Shown: piece after piece, positions 1-5,006 of the stretch | Numbering within the stretch: the first letter of the stretch is position 1 | How the letters are laid out: each line of letters begins with the position of its first letter | Source: Chloroflexota bacterium | GTDB lineage: Bacteria > Chloroflexota > Dehalococcoidia > GIF9 > AB-539-J10 | Direction: 5' to 3' | Assembly: GCA_020346965.1 (NCBI GenBank) | Contig: CP070793.1 | Location: forward strand, 456,342 to 461,627 | DNA length: 5,286 nucleotides | Program-made: the position numbers and the translations under genes | Notes under the pieces: generated by a model | What the model was told of the DNA's origin: nothing | Seen by the model: the letters and a program-made list of their open reading frames with translations, nothing else | Database searches by the model: none

Positions 1-150
1 TACTGGTCAAGCCAGTCGCTGGCGGTGTGTTTCTGTGGCACTATCCGTAGAGTCACCCCTCCTGGGTGTTACCCAGCACCCTGCTCGGTGGAGCTCGGAC
101 TTTCCTCTCTGGCTACTAAAAGCCAAAGCGGTCACCCAGTTTACTCACCC
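1..150 (-). ncRNA. rnpB: RNase P RNA, bacterial class A, 5' part (3' part beyond the left edge)
   Basis: This is the catalytic RNA of ribonuclease P, which removes 5' leaders from tRNA precursors. Read on the minus strand, it shows the conserved GAGGAAAGTCC block followed by GAGCTCC (90-107), the P10/P11 region GCAGGGTGCTGGGTAAC...GGGGTGAC (52-84), and the near-universal GTGCCACAGAAA followed by ACCGCC (21-41). The P3 stem pairs perfectly over 8 bp (107-114 with 121-128, six-base loop), counting one G-U pair. A short P12-like hairpin (2-6 with 12-16) sits at the edge. The 5' end is placed at about 148-150 from the spacing to a strong promoter. The second half (rest of P12, P15 to P17, the 3' strands of P4, P2 and P1) lies outside the window, so the RNA is cut by the window and not shown to be broken. 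The primary motifs leave little doubt; the exact 5' end is uncertain by a few bases. Confidence 0.95.
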
Positions 151-156
151 GAATCC

Positions 157-185
157 ATTTTATAGTCAACTAGAATAAAGGTCAA
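157..185 (-). promoter_or_regulatory. Promoter of rnpB
   Basis: On the minus strand a -35 box TTGACC (180-185, 5 of 6 to consensus) is separated by exactly 17 bases from a -10 box TAAAAT (157-162, 5 of 6). A start about seven bases downstream falls at 150, where the conserved RNase P RNA sequence begins. This fits a strong, constitutive housekeeping promoter. Confidence 0.85.
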
Positions 186-249
186 ATTTCCAGATTGAAG
201 CTAATGGGTTTAGGCGTGTTGTAGTAAAGCAAAAAATGTATTTCTGAGG

Positions 250-255
250 TATAAT
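250..255 (+). promoter_or_regulatory. Candidate -10 box for the 100-residue protein gene
   Basis: A perfect TATAAT lies 73 bases upstream of the ATG at 329, in the 178-base divergent gap shared with rnpB. No convincing -35 box lies 16 to 18 bases upstream, and there is no TGn extension. The match is to the -10 only and could be chance in AT-rich intergenic sequence. Transcription would start near 262 and leave a leader of about 67 bases. Confidence 0.45.
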
Positions 256-328
256 ATAAGACGATAATAGTAGGGCCGCAGTAGTATTTGGTCTAGCCTG
301 GGTACAGAGTGCAGCTGGAGGTGAATCG

Positions 329-631
329 ATGCAACCAGAAAATATGATCTGGGTTGCCGCAGGGAAGCGGTACAGTACAGAAACAGCCACGCTAATAGCC
401 CACGATGTATACTGGAATGGCTATCACTTTGAACAGAATGGTCGTAACACATTTTTGTTCAGAACGCCAAATGGCAATTTCTTTGCCCAATATCAAACGC
501 TATTGCCAGGCGAAATTAATAGAATCACCCCGTTAGAGAAAAATGAAGCTTTGCAACTTTATCAATCGCTACACAAAAAAGAGGTTCCCTTCAGAATTGC
601 CTTCCCGCATATCAAAGCTGAGAACGCTTAG
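329..631 (+). CDS. Small uncharacterised protein of the 'GKRYxTETA' type, 100 aa
   Basis: The ATG at 329 follows a near-perfect Shine-Dalgarno GGAGGTGA (317-324) with seven bases between GGAGG and the start. This favours it over the in-frame Met6. The protein is soluble, with no signal peptide or membrane segment. The stretch GKRYSTETA (about residues 12-20) followed by YWNGYHFE, RNTFLFRTPNGNFF (about 39-52), and a C-terminal part with PLEKNEALQLY (about 68-78) and KKEVPF, matches from memory a pattern common in small bacterial hypothetical proteins. They share GKRY-TETA, an aromatic Tyr-Arg-Thr-x-x-Gly core and a Glu-Ala-rich C-terminal helix. I know of no assigned function. It is probably a small alpha+beta fold of two or three beta hairpins plus a helix. 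It is monocistronic: rnpB diverges upstream and the next gene is convergent. It is very likely a real gene on the strength of its ribosome binding site and family-like sequence. Confidence 0.85.
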   Translation: MQPENMIWVAAGKRYSTETATLIAHDVYWNGYHFEQNGRNTFLFRTPNGNFFAQYQTLLPGEINRITPLEKNEALQLYQSLHKKEVPFRIAFPHIKAENA

Positions 632-740
632 CACTACCGAATCTTGCCTTGACCCACGTCTGTTAACGCTGTTTTGCCAGTCCATCCACCAAAAGAGTAT
701 AGACCTTAAAAGACCGGTAAGACTTTAATCCTATCTGAAC

Positions 741-768
741 TTGACACCTCTATCGCTGTGGATAGAAT
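741..768 (+). promoter_or_regulatory. Candidate plus-strand promoter facing into the ABM-like gene
   Basis: A perfect -35 TTGACA (741-746) is followed after 16 bases by TAGAAT (763-768, 5 of 6). It lies in the 168-base gap between two convergent genes and points toward the 3' end of the minus-strand gene at 800-1114. No plausible plus-strand coding sequence follows. If active, it would make an antisense or small untranslated RNA starting near 775. Sequence match only; a chance match is possible. Confidence 0.4.
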
Positions 769-799
769 CGCTGTTAATACAAATTTCCAGTTGCCTAAA

Positions 800-1114
800 C
801 TATGACTTGTATCCGGTATATGTCCAGGCGGATGTAGGCATTACCGTGTATACTGTCACCCTGGGTTTTGATGCCAAGAATGCTTGTGCCTCCTGCAATA
901 TCTGCTGCCTAAGCTTTGCACTCTCCCATGCCTGCCAATTCTCAATCCTGTCCCAATTGTATAATAGAGCGGAAATAGGAGTGCCTTTCACGCTTCGAAT
1001 ATGCTCAACGCTGATGAAACCTGGAAATGTCATAGCATACGACCTGAGTTTTAGAAACAGAGATTGTATGTCTGCACCTTTCTTCAGTTCATAACCTTCG
1101 ATAACCTTTACCAT
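800..1114 (-). CDS. ABM-like (antibiotic biosynthesis monooxygenase fold) protein, 104 aa
   Basis: This looks like a small dimeric alpha+beta barrel protein of the ABM superfamily (Pfam PF03992 type). Members include cofactor-free oxygenases, IsdG-type haem-degrading enzymes and many of unknown substrate. Supporting sequence: an opening beta strand (MVKVIEGYELKKG), a helix (about residues 14-26), the family-typical Pro-Gly-Phe turn into a strand (PGFISVEHIRS, 31-41), a strand ending in YNWDRIENWQAWESA (52-66), a second helix, and a final strand VTVYTVMP (86-93). Length is typical of a single domain. No His lies in the second helix where IsdG-type enzymes carry their haem ligand, so haem degradation is not supported. 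The ATG at 1114 has a strong AAGGAGG (1123-1129) eight bases upstream. There is no signal peptide, so it is cytoplasmic. I could not find a convincing promoter or terminator. The fold call is fairly safe; the reaction is unknown. Confidence 0.8.
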   Translation of the reverse strand: MVKVIEGYELKKGADIQSLFLKLRSYAMTFPGFISVEHIRSVKGTPISALLYNWDRIENWQAWESAKLRQQILQEAQAFLASKPRVTVYTVMPTSAWTYTGYKS

Positions 1115-1526
1115 TTCCCCTTCCTCCTTGAGGATAATAACCGATTTCTATTTCCCAATCACTTCGGGTAGCACAGGTCAAGAATGAAATCTCATCCTCC
1201 CGTATACTGCACTTAGGCAGCACCTGTTCATGAGCATATCACAGGCCTGATCCCTATGCATCCTATACAACTGAATCTTAACATACAAGACTTTATGATG
1301 ACAGTATGGTTATTTTCGCCTGCACTTAGACCCTTTATAGAACCAGAGTCTTGTAGAAGCGTGAGATTACGCCAGGGCAGATATTTCAGGAGGTATAGAA
1401 GAGAGAAGCCGGAAAGATAAGGCTGGCTAGGGCGACCAGAAAGTCCATGGTAATTAGCACAAAATGACTGTATCAAGTTCCGTTTGGCAGATCAAAGGCG
1501 GAGGTCTTCAGGCTAGGGCTGATTAA
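1115..1526. other. Intergenic region of about 410 bases without a supported gene
   Basis: Apart from the ribosome binding site of the ABM-like gene (1123-1129), I find no gene, riboswitch, tRNA or clear terminator. A minus-strand open frame of 82 codons at 1228-1476 has no ribosome binding site of note and an unprotein-like composition, and I do not call it. A TTGACC on the minus strand at 1176-1181 lacks a partner -10 box. The region must hold the promoter of the ABM-like gene and the 3' end of the PQQ-repeat transcript, but neither can be pinned down by eye. Confidence 0.6.
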
Positions 1527-2813
1527 TCAGAGCTCGAAGGCACCAACTCCGTTATCGGTTGATACATAGAGAATGCCATCAACTATCGAAAAATCATTCA
1601 CGCCTTCTTCTTGAAAAGTCATCATCCAGAGGACTTCACCTGTTTGCTTGTCAAGAGCCTGCAGTGCACGGCACTCTATTCCTGCCCCTCCATAGACAGC
1701 ACAGGTGGTCCTATAGATTATGCCTTGATCTTGATCTCCATAAGTCAGTTCGGAGATGAGTGGTTTATCTACTAAGAAAGTCAACCCGGATTCACCTTCT
1801 TCAGCTATTTCCTCCCTCACGCTTCCCCCCAATACGCAGCAATCCACAAAATCAGACTCCGACCATTCTACGGGAAGGCAGTCATTGTCTTCTCTGCAAT
1901 CAATGTCCTTGGCGAGGTAGGACGACCAAAGAATCTGACCAGATGTTATATTCAAAGTTGCTACATTGGATGCATACCAATAGTAGGGGTCGCCTAGCTC
2001 GGATCTCTGAACAAGCTGTCCCAGCAAATGCCAAGTGTATACATAATGGGAGTCAATTCCTACCAAGACGGATTCCGTTCCCTCACTTTCCCACAGCGGC
2101 TTCCCCGTTTGCCTGCTGATAGTTGTGATTTTGGGGAGGACACGGTTGGTACCTTTAGTAGCATCATCGTATGTACTTGGACCGAGACAGATCACTTCAT
2201 CCCCAACCATAATTCGTTTGTTCTGAGTATCAATACGCTCTTCCCACCACAAAGGTACGACAGACAGGGACACGATAGTACAATCTGTCAAGCGAATCTC
2301 AGCTACTCCAAAGCTAGCCAGGACACCGGTGTACGTAACCAGGTCGCCCACATTAAGGTATTCCAGGCTAGAGTCCTGTCCTTCATCAAAAACAGCCACT
2401 ATCTCTGTTCTGATCCAGTTCAATGGATTAACAAAATAGGCTACTGACCCCTCCTTTTCCGATGATACATGTGTCAGTTCACTTGTCCATTCGACCCGCT
2501 TTCCTTCACAGTTTTCCCAAAGGTCATCTCTCTGTAAGCCTGTCAATTTGGGGGCAAAGAATTCTTCAGCAAAACCATAGGCAGAGTCCGCAACGTAATC
2601 AAGCTCCGCTACGCTTCCAGATGGCACCTTTGGTAACTGTGTAGTCACAGCAATCACTACACTGATAACTATCACGCAAGCTATTATGATTCCTACCAGC
2701 CTTTTCTTACTCTTCCCTTTAGAGGCTTGTCCTTTCATCAGTCGACGTAGACATTTGGAGCAAAATCCGGAGCCTTCGCTCACTTTGGTTCCACAAATAG
2801 GACAAGAAGGCAT
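1527..2813 (-). CDS. Zinc-ribbon, single-pass membrane protein with OB-like domain and PQQ-like repeats, 428 aa
   Basis: Four parts are visible. Residues 4-21 are a zinc ribbon (CPIC...CSKC, Cys4, 7, 18, 21). A Lys/Arg-rich stretch (22-38) leads into a membrane helix at about 39-57. Residues about 75-182 resemble an OB-fold of the tRNA_anti-like type (PF12869): GKRVEWTSEL, then LNVGDLVTYTGVL, ending IRLTDCTIVS. From about 198 the protein shows PQQ-like (BamB-type) strands: ITTISRQTGKPLWES, VATLNITSGQILWSS, LQALDKQTGEVLWMM, and a closing ILYVSTDNGVGAFEL. These imply the ribbon in the cytoplasm and the rest outside (positive-inside rule). With only three or four motifs the propeller would be incomplete or divergent. 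A long insert (about 300-382) carries six Cys, two adjacent (325-326). The ATG at 2813 has AGAGGAG (2822-2828) eight bases upstream. A sensor, scaffold or assembly factor is possible; no catalytic residues are recognisable. Domains are good calls; function is unknown. Confidence 0.88.
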   Translation of the reverse strand: MPSCPICGTKVSEGSGFCSKCLRRLMKGQASKGKSKKRLVGIIIACVIVISVVIAVTTQLPKVPSGSVAELDYVADSAYGFAEEFFAPKLTGLQRDDLWENCEGKRVEWTSELTHVSSEKEGSVAYFVNPLNWIRTEIVAVFDEGQDSSLEYLNVGDLVTYTGVLASFGVAEIRLTDCTIVSLSVVPLWWEERIDTQNKRIMVGDEVICLGPSTYDDATKGTNRVLPKITTISRQTGKPLWESEGTESVLVGIDSHYVYTWHLLGQLVQRSELGDPYYWYASNVATLNITSGQILWSSYLAKDIDCREDNDCLPVEWSESDFVDCCVLGGSVREEIAEEGESGLTFLVDKPLISELTYGDQDQGIIYRTTCAVYGGAGIECRALQALDKQTGEVLWMMTFQEEGVNDFSIVDGILYVSTDNGVGAFEL

Positions 2814-3140
2814 AGCTATAACTCCTCTGGTTGACCTTGAATCTCAACTAAGATCGACAACTTCATCGTCTATCCCTCTCGAATTACTACTGAAAATGGA
2901 TTACATATGGTCTTATTCATTATATGCTTTTTTTGTCTGCAGCAAAAGATCATCAAGCCTAAAAGCTGTTTTGAGGTAATTGCAGTCGGGTACGATAGCC
3001 TAATCCAAAGGGTATACCCCATTCTTGATATTGAGCTATCTGTCCCTGAGCCAATTCTATTCTGGCAACCTAACGTGAAGTGTTTTATATTGGCTCGTCA
3101 TACTACGATATTGTGGGACGTTCTTTCAAAAGGACGAGCG
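2814..3140. other. Intergenic region of 327 bases
   Basis: It holds the ribosome binding site (2822-2828), the candidate -10 box (2919-2924) and the leader of the PQQ-repeat gene. It must also hold the 3' end of the InlB-repeat transcript. A 10-base palindrome GGGTATACCC lies at 3010-3019, followed on the minus strand by TTT. It is too short to call a terminator or operator. No gene is seen. Confidence 0.55.
2919..2924 (-). promoter_or_regulatory. -10 box for the zinc-ribbon/PQQ-repeat gene
   Basis: A perfect TATAAT on the minus strand lies 105 bases upstream of the ATG at 2813. The -35 region 16 to 18 bases further up reads TTTGCT or TTTTGC, a poor match, and the spacer contains a run of seven A. 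Transcription would start near 2912 and give a leader of about 100 bases. I see no obvious riboswitch fold in that leader. Confidence 0.5.
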
Positions 3141-3728
3141 TTAGCCGCGACCGCAAGCGCTACAACCACTACTCCCCCCCGAGCTTCCCCCTGAGATGCT
3201 AGTTTCGTCCTCGAAGTAGGCAGTAACATGCTTATCGGAGTCCATAGTAATAACGATAGTGGACGAGGTGCCCGTGGCATCACCGCTCCAGTGGTCAAAG
3301 TCCCAACCGGAGATGGGTGATACAGTAATAGTCACCTGAGTACCGCTAGTATACTCATGAATACCCTCGCTAGGATTTATGATCCCTTGACCGTTAATAC
3401 TGACGGTAAGGTTATGAGTTACTGTAAGTGTCGCCTCAAAGTTAGCAGTGACACTTTTATCCGAGTCCATTGTCAAAGTGACAGTGGGTGAAGTGCCAGC
3501 CGCACTACCGCTCCAGGAGTCAAAAGCGTAACCACTATTTGCATTAGCTGTCAATGTTACCTGCGCATTTAATTCGTATTCGCCACTCGAGGGAGAGATG
3601 GAACCTGCTTGGAGGGGGCTGACACTGACACTAAGTGTGCGTGTAAGTGTAGGTGTAGCCAAGGTCACTACTAGGACTATAGCTATAATACCAATTACGA
3701 TGATTACCGCAAGGTTTCTCCTGCTCAA
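3141..3728 (-). CDS. Membrane-anchored surface protein with two InlB B-repeats and a Gly/Ser/Cys tail, 195 aa
   Basis: Residues 1-5 (MSRRN) precede a hydrophobic helix at about 6-24, a signal anchor or signal peptide with no lipobox Cys. Two divergent InlB B-repeat domains (PF18998 type) follow at about 31-98 and 105-173. Each has the family hallmarks: a YxxGTxVTxTxxxxxGxxFDxWSG-like stretch, then TMDSDKxVTAxFE. Here they read GYAFDSWSGS...TMDSDKSVTANFE and GWDFDHWSGD...TMDSDKHVTAYFE. The domain is a small beta-grasp-like module typical of secreted bacterial proteins. The tail GGSSGGSSG then GCSACGRG ends the protein with Cys189 and Cys192. The start is TTG, backed by GGAGAGGAG (3735-3743) six bases upstream and an in-frame stop just above. 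The ATG at 3749 is out of frame. A seven-G run (3174-3180) lies in the tail. Function unknown; probably structural or adhesive at the cell surface. Confidence 0.87.
   Translation of the reverse strand: MSRRNLAVIIVIGIIAIVLVVTLATPTLTRTLSVSVSPLQAGSISPSSGEYELNAQVTLTANANSGYAFDSWSGSAAGTSPTVTLTMDSDKSVTANFEATLTVTHNLTVSINGQGIINPSEGIHEYTSGTQVTITVSPISGWDFDHWSGDATGTSSTIVITMDSDKHVTAYFEDETSISGGSSGGSSGCSACGRG
3210..3638 (-). repeat. Tandem InlB B-repeat coding units
   Basis: Two diverged copies of one roughly 69-codon unit lie at about 3435-3638 and 3210-3416, within the 195-residue protein. The protein copies align from the first strand through WSG to TMDSDK-VTA-FE without large gaps, and the DNA is clearly related around the DSDK codons (about 3228-3242 and 3460-3474). 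They look like an old internal duplication rather than a recent one. Confidence 0.75.
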
Positions 3729-3734
3729 TCTGCT

Positions 3735-3743
3735 CTCCTCTCC
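3735..3743 (-). promoter_or_regulatory. Ribosome binding site that sets a TTG start
   Basis: GGAGAGGAG on the minus strand ends six bases before the TTG at 3728. An in-frame TGA lies 21 bases upstream of that TTG and no in-frame ATG occurs before the membrane helix. The TTG is therefore the only start that keeps the SRRN positive cap and the full hydrophobic helix. Confidence 0.75.
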
Positions 3744-3753
3744 AATTCATCTG

Positions 3754-3759
3754 ATTATA
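3754..3759 (-). promoter_or_regulatory. -10 box for the InlB-repeat gene
   Basis: A perfect TATAAT on the minus strand lies 25 bases upstream of the TTG start. A transcription start near 3747 gives a leader of about 19 bases that just includes the ribosome binding site. No good -35 box is visible at normal spacing. This suggests the gene is transcribed independently of the lipoprotein gene upstream. Confidence 0.55.
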
Positions 3760-3919
3760 TCACTTAACGGCCATAGAATATGTTGTAATCCTAATTGTGG
3801 CACTCGCGAGGGATTACCTGCTTTAGATTGGCTTATAGCCATTTTGCTGCCAGTAATACCACCGTCAGTAAGCAAAGCGTTAGTGTCAGACATCGCTAGT
3901 ATAGGCAAGTCAGCTAGCA

Positions 3920-4855
3920 TCACTCACAGGGGAAAGTGCAGGCTGAGCAACTTACTACCCCGAGAACCACGTACTCACTTGTGGTACGCTCATCAACGTC
4001 AGACACCGTTACGCTAACCGTAATTAGCTCCGATGTATTAGGCGCAGTCCAGATAGCAATTGAGCCTCCTCCGGTAAGCTGTCCGTTCTCACAGAACCAG
4101 TCGTAAATCAGTTCGACACTTGTATCTGCAACAATGCACTCAATATAATACTCTTGTCCTTTGCCGACTTTGTATCCCCAGGAGTATGCCTTCAAGTAGC
4201 AATGCTCCGCCGTAACAAGCAAGTCTTCAATAATCAGTGGTTCCTCTAGTGCCACGACCGTGGCCAATGCCATAGTATCCGAGCCATCATAGGTATCCCT
4301 AGCCATAACTGTGATGGCGTATTCGCCAACCTGCTCGGGAGCAGTCCAGACAGCCTCACATCCCGCACCAGTGATGGTACCTCCGTTAGTTGACCACACA
4401 TAACTCAGTTCGTCGCCATCAGGGTCCAAAGCATCACATGTCACATCGAGACTACCCAAAGGAAAGGTCCATTCTGCACTTGCTACCAGGTCATTAATAA
4501 CCGGAGCATTATTTGCTCGCACCATGATAAGTACCCAATCTGAGACTGCACCACCCTGACCATCGGTTACGACGACTGTAATGTTATGTGAACCTTCAGA
4601 ATGAGGAGCTGTCCAGGTAATCACGGCTCCGTCTCCGCCTAATTCGCCTCCGCTCATCGACCAGTTGTAACTTAACTCATCGCCATCAATATCTGAAGCA
4701 TTACACGCGACCTGGCAGCTTGCAAAAGGAATGACTCTGACTGGATCAGCATACAAGCTAGTAATAATTGGCTCACGGTTAGTTGGCGCCGTGCAGGATG
4801 AGGCCAAGAGCAGCAATACTGATACCGTAACTACCAAAGGCATTCTTTTATTCAT
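3920..4855 (-). CDS. Secreted lipoprotein with three PKD/Ig-like domains and a Cys-rich C-terminus, 311 aa
   Basis: The N-terminus is a lipoprotein signal: MNKR, a hydrophobic stretch VVTVSVLLLL, then LASSC with Cys21 as the lipid-modified residue. Ala at -3 is less common but allowed by the general lipobox pattern. Three PKD/Ig-like domains follow at about 28-113, 116-203 and 207-300. The first two carry DIDGDELSYNW and DPDGDELSYVW, and all have a Trp-Thr-Ala-Pro (WTAP) strand before the final ITV-V-D strand. The third lacks the Asp-Gly-Asp loop, so any calcium site is probably lost there. Cys pairs fit disulfides (47/51, 140/166, 240/255 are candidates). The last nine residues are CSACTFPCE. 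I start at ATG 4855, not the in-frame ATG at 4909: the lipoprotein signal begins there, AGAGAGG (4863-4869) lies seven bases upstream, and a strong promoter overlaps the 18 extra codons. Likely a surface-displayed binding or structural protein. Confidence 0.9.
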   Translation of the reverse strand: MNKRMPLVVTVSVLLLLASSCTAPTNREPIITSLYADPVRVIPFASCQVACNASDIDGDELSYNWSMSGGELGGDGAVITWTAPHSEGSHNITVVVTDGQGGAVSDWVLIMVRANNAPVINDLVASAEWTFPLGSLDVTCDALDPDGDELSYVWSTNGGTITGAGCEAVWTAPEQVGEYAITVMARDTYDGSDTMALATVVALEEPLIIEDLLVTAEHCYLKAYSWGYKVGKGQEYYIECIVADTSVELIYDWFCENGQLTGGGSIAIWTAPNTSELITVSVTVSDVDERTTSEYVVLGVVSCSACTFPCE

Positions 4856-4862
4856 GGGTTTG

Positions 4863-4869
4863 CCTCTCT
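4863..4869 (-). promoter_or_regulatory. Ribosome binding site fixing the lipoprotein start at 4855
   Basis: AGAGAGG on the minus strand lies seven bases before the ATG at 4855. The upstream in-frame ATG at 4909 is preceded by GACAATATCCG, with no Shine-Dalgarno sequence. Confidence 0.7.
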
Positions 4870-4892
4870 CTAATTCACTCCCCCAATTATCA

Positions 4893-4922
4893 TTTATAGC
4901 CAGTGCCATCGGATATTGTCAA
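4893..4922 (-). promoter_or_regulatory. Promoter of the PKD-domain lipoprotein gene
   Basis: A perfect -35 TTGACA (4917-4922) and a -10 TATAAA (4893-4898, 5 of 6) are separated by 18 bases on the minus strand. Transcription from about 4886 gives a leader of about 30 bases before the ATG at 4855. The promoter excludes the 4909 start, whose ATG lies inside the spacer. Confidence 0.75.
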
Positions 4923-5006
4923 TACTTGGATTAGGATGTGACCTTAGTCTGTGTGTTGAATTCTTGGTACTAAGCAATACTTCGGATATCAGAACACCGC
5001 GCAGCC

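Noticed and set aside
183..790. Eleven-base direct repeat CAAATTTCCAG at 183-193 and 780-790
   Set aside because: A few 11-base matches are expected by chance in 5.3 kb, the flanks differ, and no mobile element lies between the copies.
741..1094. Plus-strand open frame of 117 codons starting at TTG
   Set aside because: Its TTG is the -35 hexamer of the candidate promoter, it has no ribosome binding site, and most of it overlaps the well-supported ABM-like gene on the other strand.
1228..1476. Minus-strand open frame of 82 codons
   Set aside because: No convincing ribosome binding site, odd composition without any recognisable motif, and it lies in an otherwise empty gap. Treated as a chance frame.
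1425..1519. Nine-base direct repeat GGCTAGGGC at 1425-1433 and 1511-1519
   Set aside because: Too short to mean target-site duplication or a binding-site pair. Nothing between the copies looks like an inserted element.
1519..1530. Perfect 12-base palindrome CTGATTAATCAG over the stop of the PQQ-repeat gene
   Set aside because: About one such palindrome is expected by chance in a window this size. It has no loop and no T-run, so it is not a terminator call.
3010..3019. Palindrome GGGTATACCC upstream of the PQQ-repeat gene
   Set aside because: Several 10-base palindromes are expected by chance, and the stem is only three G-C pairs around TATA. Not enough for an operator or terminator.
3842..3866. 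Short inverted repeat near 3829-3841 (TGGCT, TAT, AGCCA) followed by ATTTT on the plus strand
   Set aside because: The stem is only five pairs, and no plus-strand gene ends there for it to terminate. On the minus strand it is not followed by a T-run.
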